DNA of 64,000 bases from WHTI01 sp963756365 (GTDB taxonomy: Bacteria; Actinomycetota; CADDZG01; WHSQ01). Shown piece by piece: positions 41,356 through 49,129 of this stretch (position 1 is its first letter; each line of letters opens with the position of its first letter). The notes beneath the pieces are model-generated. The model saw nothing but the letters and a program-made list of their open reading frames with translations. It searched no databases and was not told the DNA's origin. Location of the stretch: positions 806,001-870,000 of the forward strand of contig CAVWNF010000003.1 in assembly GCA_963756365.1 (NCBI GenBank), read 5' to 3'. Both the position numbers and the translations under genes were made by a program.

Positions 41356-42327
41356 ATGCCGCGTCACCCGATCCGCCACCTCGCTGTCGTTCTCCTCGTG
41401 CTTGCGGCTGCCTGCGGCGGCAGCACAGGATCCGACCCTGCGAGCGGAGCCAAGTCACCATCGAACGAAGTGACCAACGCGACGATCGCCGAGATCGAGG
41501 TCGGTGAGGGCCCGTGCGGGATCGTGGAGAGCGCCGGGGCTGTCTGGGTCAGCCTTTCGGGTGATGGGCAGGTGGTGAGGATCGACCCCTCGACGAACGA
41601 GGTGACCGCCACCATCGACGTCGGCAAGGTTCCCTGTCCGATCACGGCCGATGGCGCCGCGGTGTGGGTGGGGAACTACGGCGAAGGCACGGTCAGCCGG
41701 ATCGACCCCGCGACCGATCGCGTTACCGACACCATCAAGGTCCCGCTTCCGTGGAGCATCACGATCGCCGAGGGCTCGTTGTGGGCCACTCAGTACAAGG
41801 ACAGCGAGGTCTGGCGGATCGACCTCGCCTCGATGAAGCGCACCGCCGAGATCCGCGTCGGCGGATCTCCCCAAGAGATCACCTTCGGTCACGGAAGCAT
41901 CTGGACCGCCAACTCCGCAACCGGAAGTGTGTCGAGGATCGACCCTGCGACCAACGAGGTCGTGGCCGTGATCGACGGCACCACCGGCGCAGCGGGTATC
42001 GGAGTGAGTGATGACGCGGTCTGGGTCACCAACGGAGGGGGCCGGGAGGTGTACCGGATCGATCCCGAGACGGATCAGGTCATCGCGACGATCGAGGCGG
42101 GCTTCGGGGCGTTCCGGCCTCAGTTCATCGATGGCGCAGTGTGGGTTCCGTCCCACAACGAACCGGTGATGTACGTGATCGACCCCGCGACGAACGAGAT
42201 CATCGCAAAGGTTGAGACCGGCGAAGGTCCTTACTGGACGATCGAGGCCGACGGCTCGGTCTGGGTGCCGAACAACCAGGACACGACGGTCTGGAGGATC
42301 GACCCGGCGGAGGTCTCGTCGACCTAG
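41356..42327 (+). CDS. Seven-bladed beta-propeller lipoprotein (YncE/Vgb-like)
   Basis: A 323-residue exported lipoprotein. The signal peptide ends in a lipobox with Cys20 (VLLVLAAAC), followed by a Gly/Ser linker. Seven consecutive repeats of about 40 residues, each with a VWV strand and a RIDPATNEV-type turn, form one complete propeller; the family includes virginiamycin B lyase-like and YncE proteins. No catalytic residues can be assigned, so a binding role at the cell surface is more likely than lyase activity. ATG 41356 is chosen for its AAGGGGAG site; a GTG at 41338 is in frame. Confidence 0.8.
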   Translation: MPRHPIRHLAVVLLVLAAACGGSTGSDPASGAKSPSNEVTNATIAEIEVGEGPCGIVESAGAVWVSLSGDGQVVRIDPSTNEVTATIDVGKVPCPITADGAAVWVGNYGEGTVSRIDPATDRVTDTIKVPLPWSITIAEGSLWATQYKDSEVWRIDLASMKRTAEIRVGGSPQEITFGHGSIWTANSATGSVSRIDPATNEVVAVIDGTTGAAGIGVSDDAVWVTNGGGREVYRIDPETDQVIATIEAGFGAFRPQFIDGAVWVPSHNEPVMYVIDPATNEIIAKVETGEGPYWTIEADGSVWVPNNQDTTVWRIDPAEVSST

Positions 42328-43073
42328 GTGCGCAGGACGTTGGCGAAGATCAGCCACGCAAGGAGCGACTTCGCCGTCAGGCTGAGGATGATGTAGACGT
42401 ACTCGCCGTAGAGGTATGAACGCCACTTACCGACCTGCGCGTACTGCAGGGCTTGGTTGAGGGCGAATCCTGTGAACAAGATCAACTGCGTGACGGTGAT
42501 CCCGTAGACGAATCCCGGTACCCCCGGTGCTCCGATCACGTACCACCAGATCGCGATCCACGGCACGACGCCCGCGAGGGAACCGAACCAAAACGCACTC
42601 CAGTCGGCCTTCCCGGGCTTCTGGTGCTTCTCCATCAGCAGCCCGAACAGGATCATCGAGGCGTTGATCCCAAAGAGACCAAGTACCGCCCCGATGTCTC
42701 GGAGTCCGACGAACAACCCGATCAGGACGACCATGATCGAGGCGCTCACCGAGTACTCGATCCATCTGGCGAGGTTGATCCCTTCGGAGAGCTTCGTCTC
42801 GTACCAGTTCCTGATCCTCGGCGCGGCGACCGCGAGATGGTCGACCGCGGCCAGGAGTAGGAAGAGCGCGACCGCCGGGCCGATGGGGATGTCCATCAGC
42901 CCGGCAGGTGCCGCTCCCGGTTGGTTCACCACGGGATCGTCCGTGAGGAACGTAGCGGTGATCGGCAACGACAAGTCGTTGCTTAGCGCGAGCATCAGAC
43001 CCGCTTGGGCCAGATGGATAACGCCCACCACCAGGTTGACGTTCCGAAGCTTCCGGAACGTCGGTGTCGTCAT
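42324..43073 (-). CDS. Heliorhodopsin
   Basis: A 249-residue seven-helix retinal protein of the heliorhodopsin family, distinct from type 1 rhodopsins. The retinal Schiff-base lysine is Lys235 in LSLTAKSLLAW; the counterion is Glu106 in ARWIEYSVSASIMVVLI; His20 and His79 match the two conserved histidines of characterised heliorhodopsin 48C12, and FGINASMILFG is a family hallmark. These proteins have an inverted membrane topology, slow photocycles and no pumping activity, and are thought to be sensors or regulators. Its ATG overlaps the stop of the membrane pyrophosphatase by four bases (ATGA), so the two are co-translated. Confidence 0.95.
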   Translation of the reverse strand: MTTPTFRKLRNVNLVVGVIHLAQAGLMLALSNDLSLPITATFLTDDPVVNQPGAAPAGLMDIPIGPAVALFLLLAAVDHLAVAAPRIRNWYETKLSEGINLARWIEYSVSASIMVVLIGLFVGLRDIGAVLGLFGINASMILFGLLMEKHQKPGKADWSAFWFGSLAGVVPWIAIWWYVIGAPGVPGFVYGITVTQLILFTGFALNQALQYAQVGKWRSYLYGEYVYIILSLTAKSLLAWLIFANVLRT

Positions 43074-45140
43074 AGGAATGCGGGCACGAACACCAGCGAA
43101 ACGATCGTCATGACCTTGATGAGGATGTTCATCGCAGGCCCGGACGTGTCCTTGAACGGGTCACCGACCGTGTCACCGACGACGGCGGCCTTGTGGGCCT
43201 CGGAGCCCTTGCCTCCGTGTGCGCCGGCCTCGATCAGTTTCTTGGCGTTATCCCAGGCGCCACCAGCGTTGGCCATGAAGATCGCCAACAAGAAGCCGGT
43301 GACCAGAGCGCCGGCGAGGAACCCTCCGAGCGACTCAACAGAGATGTAGCCGATGATCAGGGGAAGCGCGATAGCGAGGATCCCAGGAAGGATCATCTCG
43401 CGCAGCGCCGCGGCGGTGGAGATGTCCACGCACTTGGCGTAATCGGGTCGAACGCCTTCCTTGCCTTCCCTGAGGCCTGGGATCTCGCGGAACTGTCTAC
43501 GGACCTCCTCGATCATCTCGAACGCTGCTCGTCCAACCGACTTCATCGTCAGAGCGGCGAAGACGAACGGGGTCACGCCGCCGAGGAAGAGACCGATAGT
43601 GACGGGGACCCGCTCGATATCGATCTGTTCGAGACCCGCCGCTGCAGAGAACGCCTTGAACAGTGCGAGAGCGGTGAGCGCCGCTGAGCCGATGGCGAAT
43701 CCCTTGGCGACGGCGGCGGTGGTGTTGCCGAGCGAGTCGAGCGAGTCAGTTACCTCGCGAACCTCAGGCGGAAGTTCCGCCATCTCGGCGATCCCACCTG
43801 CGTTGTCGGCGATGGGTCCGTACGCGTCCACCGCGACTACGGCTCCCGTGGTGGCGAGCATCCCGATCGCGGCGAGCGCGACCCCGTAGAGCCCGGACGA
43901 CTCGATCCCTGGCATCGCATGGTCACCGAGCCAATACGCTGAGCCGATCGCTCCGACGACGAGCACTACCGCGCTCGCGGTCGAGAGCATCCCGTCCGCG
44001 ATCCCTTGGATGATGACGGTCGCAGGGCCGGTTTCAGACTGCTTAGCGAGACGCTTGACCGGGGCGTAGTGCTCCGAAGTGAAGTACTCGGAGGTGAATC
44101 CGATCGCCATGCCGGCGAGCAGCCCTGCGACGATCGTCAGACCGAGGTATAGCGGGTTGGTGACCTCGGGGATCGGGTCGAACAGCCAGTAGGACCCGGC
44201 CAGAGCCAGCACTACGGTTAGAGCGGCCGCGATGTTCGTGCTCCGGTGGAGTTGCTTAGCCATCGTTCCGGACGTGCCGCCCTTGACGAACAGGGCTCCG
44301 GCGATCGACGCGAACATCCCGAGCGCACCGATCAGCAGCGGGAAGACGAAGGTCGATTCCTGGAGGTCGCTCGAGTAGACCGGTGAACAGAAGTGCGGCG
44401 AGCACGATCGGAGCGACGAGCGAACCTGCGTAACTCTCGAACAGGTCGGCGCCCATGCCGGCAACATCACCGACGTTGTCACCAACGTTGTCGGCGATCG
44501 TGGCGGGGTTGCGCGGGTCGTCCTCGGGGATGCCTGCTTCGACCTTTCCGACGAGGTCGGCCCCAACATCTGCGGCCTTCGTGTAGATGCCGCCGCCGAC
44601 TCGGGCGAACAGAGCTATAGAAGAGCCACCGAGTCCGAACGTTGCAACCACAGAGAACGCGTCATCGACCTTGAGCCACTTGGCGAAGATCAGATAGGCG
44701 AGTGCTATCCCAAGAAGCCCCAACCCGGCCACGGTGAACCCCATGACCGCTCCGCCTCGAAACGCCAGTGGGAGGGCGGTTGATGGGCCGGAACGGGCGG
44801 CCTGGGCGGTCCGGATGTTCGCTGCGGTCGCGATGCGCATCCCGACGAATCCGGCCAGTGCCGAGAACCCTGCACCCGACATGTACGCGAGAGCTCCCCA
44901 CGGTCGTCCGTAGTCGAGGACCACGAAGATGAGGATGCTCATCAGCGCAACGAACCCGGCGACCCACGTGTACTCGCGCCGTAGGAACGCCATAGCGCCC
45001 TCGCGGATAGCGGCACCGATCTCCTGCATCCGGTCGTTGCCCGGGTCTGCCGCACGCACGACCTTCGAGAAGTACGTGGCCAACAACAACGCGGCAACCG
45101 CCGCGATCAGAGCGAGGTAAGGAACCCCGTCCAAAGTCAT
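43070..45140 (-). CDS. hppA: Membrane ion-translocating pyrophosphatase, K+-dependent type (frame broken at about 44383)
   Basis: Hydrolyses cytoplasmic pyrophosphate and pumps H+ or Na+ outward. About 690 residues with roughly 16 helices. Substrate motifs: GGGIYTKAADVGADLVGKVE and NPATIADNVGDNVGD in the first frame; DAYGPIADNAGGIAEM, TMKSVGRAAFEMIEEVRRQF and GDTVGDPFKDTSGPAMNIL in the second. GNTTAAVAKGFAIGSAAL has Ala rather than Lys at the position that marks K+-independence, so it should need K+. The pumped ion cannot be fixed from sequence. One extra or missing base near 44383 splits the frame. Start: ATG 45140 with AGGAGGGG directly before it. It lies 26 nt after the DtxR-like gene and overlaps heliorhodopsin. 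Confidence 0.95.
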
Positions 45141-45166
45141 CCCCTCCTAATTGGGATAGATGAGAG

Positions 45167-45844
45167 CTAGGTGCTCTTCTTCTTTTTCCTGACGAAGATC
45201 TGACCGGCGATCTTTTCGCCGACGGTTCTGTCCTTGCCCCCGACGCGAAGCACGATCGGACCTTCGAATGGGTGTTTCTCTCGAACCTCGATCTCGACTC
45301 CAGGACGCAGCCCCATGGTCTCGAGGAACTCGACGAGTTCTGGGTCGGTCGACCCAGGGACCGCGACCACTGCGACATCCCCCGGTTCGAGCGCAGACAG
45401 CGGCGGCATCTCCGGCATCTCCTCGGCGAGGGGATCTGGGATCGGGAATCCATGAGGGCATGTCTCGGGCCGGTGGAGCGCTACGAACAGACGGTCCTCG
45501 ACCTCCTGGGGAAGATCGTGCTCGAAGGTGCCCGCCAGCCTGTCGGCCTCGTTCCAGGCATAGCCGAGCATGTCCGAAAGGAAGCGCTCGACGATGCGGT
45601 GGCGTCTGATGGCAGCCATCGACTCGCGGCGTCCTATGGGCGTCAGCTCGACGCCCTTGTAAGGGGTGTAGTCGACAGACCCACGCTCACTGAGCCGCTT
45701 GAGGGCCGCGGTGACCGTCCCCGGAGACACCTTCAGGTGTTCGGCAAGGGCCCCGGTGAGGGCTTCATGTCCGTCCTTGCTCAAGCGGTAGATCGCCTTG
45801 AGCGTCTCGCGATCAGATTTGGAGAGCTGTGCGTCTTCGGTCAT
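45167..45844 (-). CDS. DtxR/MntR-family metalloregulator with FeoA domain
   Basis: A 225-residue metal-dependent repressor. An N-terminal winged helix (LTGALAEHLKVSPGTVTAAL) is followed by the dimerisation/metal domain (RRHRIVERFLSDMLGY, FEHDLPQEVEDRL) and a C-terminal FeoA/SH3-like domain (LEPGDVAVVAVPG...VEIEVREKHPFEGPIVLRV). Relative to DtxR, His79, Glu83, Glu105 and His106 seem kept, but the His98 and Cys102 positions are Asp and Gly, so the metal is uncertain. It precedes hppA and heliorhodopsin by 26 nt on the same strand and may control them. A 16-bp palindrome lies about 60 bp upstream. Confidence 0.88.
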   Translation of the reverse strand: MTEDAQLSKSDRETLKAIYRLSKDGHEALTGALAEHLKVSPGTVTAALKRLSERGSVDYTPYKGVELTPIGRRESMAAIRRHRIVERFLSDMLGYAWNEADRLAGTFEHDLPQEVEDRLFVALHRPETCPHGFPIPDPLAEEMPEMPPLSALEPGDVAVVAVPGSTDPELVEFLETMGLRPGVEIEVREKHPFEGPIVLRVGGKDRTVGEKIAGQIFVRKKKKST

Positions 45845-45904
45845 ATGGGCTCCGTGGTGGTCCCTCAGCCCGGGCGCGCCGGATGAGGGATGCCGAAATC
45901 ATGT

Positions 45905-45920
45905 TTTTGGGCCCCCAAAA
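45905..45920. promoter_or_regulatory. Palindrome TTTTGGG-CC-CCCAAAA upstream of the DtxR-like gene
   Basis: A perfect 7-bp inverted repeat with a 2-bp centre, 61-76 bp before the regulator start. Candidate autoregulatory operator. It could instead be a terminator for the anti-sigma gene that ends at 45961 upstream on the same strand. Confidence 0.45.
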
Positions 45921-45927
45921 TAGCAGA

Positions 45928-45976
45928 ACGAGAGGGGGGCCCTGACCTACAAGAGGGACCCTACGAGAGGGGGGCC
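45928..45976. repeat. 14-bp direct repeat at the anti-sigma 3' end
   Basis: ACGAGAGGGGGGCC occurs at 45928-45941 and again at 45963-45976, 35 bp apart. The second copy encodes the last residues of the anti-sigma factor. Significance unknown; a small duplication is the simplest reading. Confidence 0.4.
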
Positions 45977-46743
45977 TCCCACAGCACGGAACCGTTCTTG
46001 TCCGGGACCCCGTCCACGGGCTCGTGGGTTATCTCGATCGCGTCGTACGACATCGGGTCGAGTCCCACCGGGAAGTTGTAGACGCCCTTACCCGGAACCT
46101 TGAACGAGCCGAGTTGAACCGAGTCCCCTTCGCCCGTCAGCCACACCTCGTAGTGATAGTTGAGACGGCAGATGGGCAGTTCGTGAACCTCGACCACCAC
46201 CCCGTAGTTGTCGTGGCTGTAATGGACGATCTCAAGCTCGGCGCCGCCCCCCGGCGGGAACGGAGAGGGCCCCCGGAAACTCACCTGCTGAAGTGACTCG
46301 CCGGGCGGTCCGAACTGCTTCGACATCTCCTGAGCGTCGTTCCGCCATTGCATCCCGAAGAACCCGAGCGCTACGACCGCGGCGGCGAGGGACGGCGCGA
46401 GCGCGCGGCGGACCATCGACGGACTTCCGGTTAGCACCCCGGCCCGGTCGAGAGACCTACGTTCGAGGTCATCGGGCGGGTTGGCTCCGAGGGGAGCCGA
46501 GCGCACCAGCGCCTCGACCGGTTCAAGCCCTATCCGCTCGAAGACCCGGGCCTCGAGGTCGGATGGGGGAGAGGGGGCGAGCGGCGCGGCGACCAGAGTG
46601 CCTATCGTCATCTGAAGCTCCGCGAGATCCCCGGCGCATCCATCGCAGCGGTCCAGGTGGTCTCGGACGACACTGGTCTCATCCGGCCCGAGTTCCCCCG
46701 CGATCATCCCCGGCAACTGGTCCCGGATGTGGTCGCAGGTCAT
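45961..46743 (-). CDS. Anti-sigma factor, zinc-finger and RskA-like
   Basis: A 260-residue membrane anti-sigma factor. The N-terminal zinc-binding anti-sigma domain has the HxxxCxxC motif (DHLDRCDGCAGDL). A single membrane helix lies near residues 125-145 (APSLAAAVVALGFFGMQW). The outer C-terminal domain resembles RskA/anti-sigma-K (NYHYEVWLTGEGDSVQLGSF, GLDPMSYDAIEITHEPVDG). ATG 46743 overlaps the sigma factor stop by four bases; a longer upstream frame is rejected because it antisenses the sigma gene. The outer domain presumably senses an envelope signal through regulated proteolysis. Confidence 0.9.
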   Translation of the reverse strand: MTCDHIRDQLPGMIAGELGPDETSVVRDHLDRCDGCAGDLAELQMTIGTLVAAPLAPSPPSDLEARVFERIGLEPVEALVRSAPLGANPPDDLERRSLDRAGVLTGSPSMVRRALAPSLAAAVVALGFFGMQWRNDAQEMSKQFGPPGESLQQVSFRGPSPFPPGGGAELEIVHYSHDNYGVVVEVHELPICRLNYHYEVWLTGEGDSVQLGSFKVPGKGVYNFPVGLDPMSYDAIEITHEPVDGVPDKNGSVLWEAPLS

Positions 46744-47318
46744 CGGTGGTCCTCCTCGATAACGCCCATCGAGGTGAGTGCCGCGCGGAGCCGCCGGAGC
46801 CCTGCATAGATGCGTGTCTTGACGGTGCCCAGCGGAACCGAGAGGTGTTCGGCGATCTCGCTTTGCGTCATCTCGTTGCCGTAGGCGAGCTCGAGCACGG
46901 CCTGTTGATCCCTCGGGAGGGTCCGCATGGCCCGCGCCACCTGCCAGCCGGTCCACACCTCGTCCTCATCCCACGGCTCAGCCCGGTCGATCCGGGGCTC
47001 TTCCATGGGCGTCGGCAGCTTCGACTGCGACCTGGCGATGTCCTTGGCGACGTTGCGAGCGATGCCGAATATCCACGATGACGCGGCCCCCTTAGCGGGG
47101 TCGTAGCGACTCGCTCGCCTCCACATCCTCAGCGTCACCTCCTGCACCATCTCCTCAGCCATCTTCGAGTCACCCAGCCACCGGACCCCCAGCGAGTACA
47201 GCGGACGCTCGAAGGCGCGATACAGCTTCCGCAGCGCTTCGACGTCCCCGCGAGCAACCGCGACAAGGAGTTCGTCCTCATCGGTGTGCGTTCGATCCGC
47301 GCGGGCTCCTATTTCCAT
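46740..47318 (-). CDS. ECF RNA polymerase sigma factor (SigK-like)
   Basis: A 192-residue extracytoplasmic-function sigma factor. Region 2 reads LYSLGVRWLGDSKMAEEMVQ and TLRMWRRASRYDPAKGAASS; region 4 reads LPRDQQAVLELAYGNEMTQS and VPLGTVKTRIYAGLRRLRAAL, with the DNA-recognition helix. Coupled translation with the RskA-like anti-sigma gene places it in the SigK/RpoE-like group. No other target gene can be recognised in the window. Confidence 0.93.
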   Translation of the reverse strand: MEIGARADRTHTDEDELLVAVARGDVEALRKLYRAFERPLYSLGVRWLGDSKMAEEMVQEVTLRMWRRASRYDPAKGAASSWIFGIARNVAKDIARSQSKLPTPMEEPRIDRAEPWDEDEVWTGWQVARAMRTLPRDQQAVLELAYGNEMTQSEIAEHLSVPLGTVKTRIYAGLRRLRAALTSMGVIEEDHR

Positions 47319-47384
47319 TACCGCTCCCGGGCTCGGCCTGGTTCCCTCACAGTGTGGCAGACCCTCGGTGTTACGCTCCGGCCG

Positions 47385-48113
47385 ATGCCGATCGAAGCCG
47401 ATGATGCCTCGCTAGCCCGCCTGCTTGAGCTGCAGGCCGAAGATTCTGAGATCGCCCGTCTCGAAGATCGCAAGCTGAACCTGCCCGAGGCGGCCCGACT
47501 CCGGGAGATGAACGAACAGCTGGGTGAACTCGGCGCCGACTTGGCGATCGCGACCAAGCAGTTCGACGAGATGGCTCGCGAGCAGTCGAAGATCGAGGGC
47601 GAGATGGAACTCCTCGATCAGAAGATCGCTAAGGAAGAGGCCCGCATGTACTCGGGCGGCGTCTCGAACCCCAAGGAGCTGAGTTCCCTCCAGGCCGAGG
47701 TCGAGATGCTCAAGCGCAAACGAGCTACGTGGGAGGACCAGCTCCTCGAGGTCATGGTCCAGAAGGACGACTACGGTTCCACCGGTCAGAGCCTGAGTGA
47801 CGAACGTGATGCCCTCCAGAAGGAGGCCGACGCACTCTCCGCCACGGTGAACGAGATCACGATCGACCTCGACGCCCAGTTGCACGAGCATCACTCGAAG
47901 CGCATCGAGTTGGGCGGCACCATCGCCGAGGACGTCAAAGGTCTTTACGAACAACTGAGGGATCAGAAGCATGGCGTTGGAGTTGCTGCTCTCGAGGCTG
48001 GCACCTGTCAGGGGTGCCACACCAAGCTTCCCGCCCGAGAGGTCGAGCGTCTGAAGGCCGAGCGCGGGCTGCAACGCTGCGACAACTGCCGGCGCATCCT
48101 CGTCGTCACCTGA
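47385..48113 (+). CDS. Coiled-coil protein with C-terminal C4 zinc ribbon
   Basis: A 242-residue cytoplasmic protein. A long antiparallel coiled coil (about 10-200, rich in Glu/Lys/Leu) carries the conserved YSGGVSNPKELSSLQAEVE turn, and a CxxC...CxxC ribbon (CQGCHTKLP...CDNCRR) ends the protein. This is the CT398/Rv2229c family; a link to secretion or RNA functions has been proposed. It is followed 5 nt later by RNase HI, the same gene order as in mycobacteria. TACGCT lies 7 nt before the ATG, so the transcript may be leaderless. Confidence 0.88.
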   Translation: MPIEADDASLARLLELQAEDSEIARLEDRKLNLPEAARLREMNEQLGELGADLAIATKQFDEMAREQSKIEGEMELLDQKIAKEEARMYSGGVSNPKELSSLQAEVEMLKRKRATWEDQLLEVMVQKDDYGSTGQSLSDERDALQKEADALSATVNEITIDLDAQLHEHHSKRIELGGTIAEDVKGLYEQLRDQKHGVGVAALEAGTCQGCHTKLPAREVERLKAERGLQRCDNCRRILVVT

Positions 48114-48118
48114 GATCT

Positions 48119-48556
48119 ATGGAAGCGATCCTCAACACCGATGGCGGCGCGCGTGGGAATCCTGGCCCCGGTGGCATCGGGGTCGTCCTGACCACTCCCG
48201 ATGGCGAAGTGATCGGAGAGCTCGCCAGGGCGATCGGCCACACGACCAACAACATCGCGGAGTACGAGGCGGTGATCGCGGGGCTTGAGTTAGCTCGGGA
48301 CAAGGGCGTAACCGAGATCGAGGTCAGGGCCGATTCGAAGCTCGTCGTGATGCAGCTGAACGGCGAGTGGAAGATCAAGAACGACAAGCTCAGGGTTCTC
48401 GCCGTCGCCGCTCGCCGGTTGATGAACTCCTTCCCTACAGCTCGCATCGTGCACGTTCGGCGCGAGCAGAACGCCCGGGCCGATGCTCTCGCCAATCAGG
48501 CGATGGACGAGGCCGAGGTCGATGGTGCCGCCGAGGGCGGAGAGAGCCTCTTCTAG
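48119..48556 (+). CDS. rnhA: Ribonuclease HI-like protein
   Basis: A 145-residue RNase H fold protein that degrades RNA in RNA:DNA hybrids. Catalytic acids: Asp in LNTDGGARGNPGPGG, Glu in NIAEYEAVIAGLE, Asp in RADSKLVVMQLNGEW and Asp in QNARADALANQAMD. The basic protrusion of E. coli RNase HI is absent, as in the RVT3-like actinobacterial form, where the domain may be fused to other enzymes; here it stands alone. ATG 48119 puts the first catalytic strand at the N-terminus. Its stop overlaps the next GTG by one base. Confidence 0.9.
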   Translation: MEAILNTDGGARGNPGPGGIGVVLTTPDGEVIGELARAIGHTTNNIAEYEAVIAGLELARDKGVTEIEVRADSKLVVMQLNGEWKIKNDKLRVLAVAARRLMNSFPTARIVHVRREQNARADALANQAMDEAEVDGAAEGGESLF

Positions 48557-49074
48557 TGCTGATCTGGCACATGGGTATCGCCTGCCTGATCGTGTACGTG
48601 AGCATCGGGCGGCGCCGGGTCGACTTCCGCTACATCCTGATCGGCGCGGTCGTGCCCGATCTCCTCGACGGGATGCTCCATCTCGTTGGTATCTACGACG
48701 GGCCGGCGGGCCGGTGGATCGCTCACTCGCTGGCCGCGTCCCTGGCAGTAGCGGTGGTCATCCTGCTCGGGTTCTCCGGAGAACGGCGACTCAGCGTCTT
48801 CGGCCTGTTCGTCGGGTGGCTCCTGCACCTCGTCGGCGATGGGATGTGGTCGGCTCCCGAGACGTTCCTGTGGCCGGCCTTCGGCACCGGGTTCTCCACG
48901 TCACCGGTCGAGCCGTATTCCTGGACCCTCCTGACCGATCCACTGGCACACCTTTCGACATGGGGCGGCGAACTCGTCGGCCTCGCGATCCTGTGGTGGT
49001 TCTACGTGGCGTTCCGTCTAGGCGAGGACGACCGCCTACGCCGGTTCGCTAAAGACGGCTACCTGAGGGCCTGA
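48556..49074 (+). CDS. Membrane metal-dependent hydrolase-like protein (DUF457/YdjM type)
   Basis: A 172-residue membrane protein with about four helices and conserved His/Asp positions facing the membrane surface (PDLLDGMLHLVGIYD, RWIAHSLAAS, LLHLVGDGMW, TDPLAHLS), as in the YdjM/DUF457 family of predicted metal-dependent hydrolases. The start is the GTG at 48556, fused to the RNase HI stop; ATG 48571 is an alternative. Function unknown. Confidence 0.6.
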   Translation: MLIWHMGIACLIVYVSIGRRRVDFRYILIGAVVPDLLDGMLHLVGIYDGPAGRWIAHSLAASLAVAVVILLGFSGERRLSVFGLFVGWLLHLVGDGMWSAPETFLWPAFGTGFSTSPVEPYSWTLLTDPLAHLSTWGGELVGLAILWWFYVAFRLGEDDRLRRFAKDGYLRA

Positions 49075-49094
49075 GTCAAACCGTCGGAAAACAC

Positions 49095-49123
49095 TTGACT
49101 AGCGAACATACGTTCGATAGTGT
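49095..49123 (+). promoter_or_regulatory. Promoter of the DUF222/HNH gene
   Basis: TTGACT (49095-49100), a 17-bp spacer and TAGTGT (49118-49123), followed by six bases and the ATG at 49130. This predicts a leaderless transcript. The SOS box fills the spacer. Confidence 0.7.
49103..49116. promoter_or_regulatory. LexA binding site (SOS box)
   Basis: CGAACATACGTTCG is a perfect palindromic match to the Gram-positive/actinobacterial SOS box (CGAAC-N4-GTTCG). It sits between -35 and -10, so LexA would block the promoter until DNA damage. In mycobacteria, 13E12-family genes of the same kind carry SOS boxes. Confidence 0.85.
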
Positions 49124-49129
49124 ACCTAT

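Noticed and set aside
42324..43073. Type 1 (pump) rhodopsin
   Set aside because: The DTE/NDQ-type helix C motif of pumps is absent, while heliorhodopsin-specific WIEYS and SLTAKSLLAW segments are present.
46744..46956. N-terminal extension of the anti-sigma factor
   Set aside because: It lies in the sigma factor coding region in another frame; the zinc-finger domain begins at ATG 46743.
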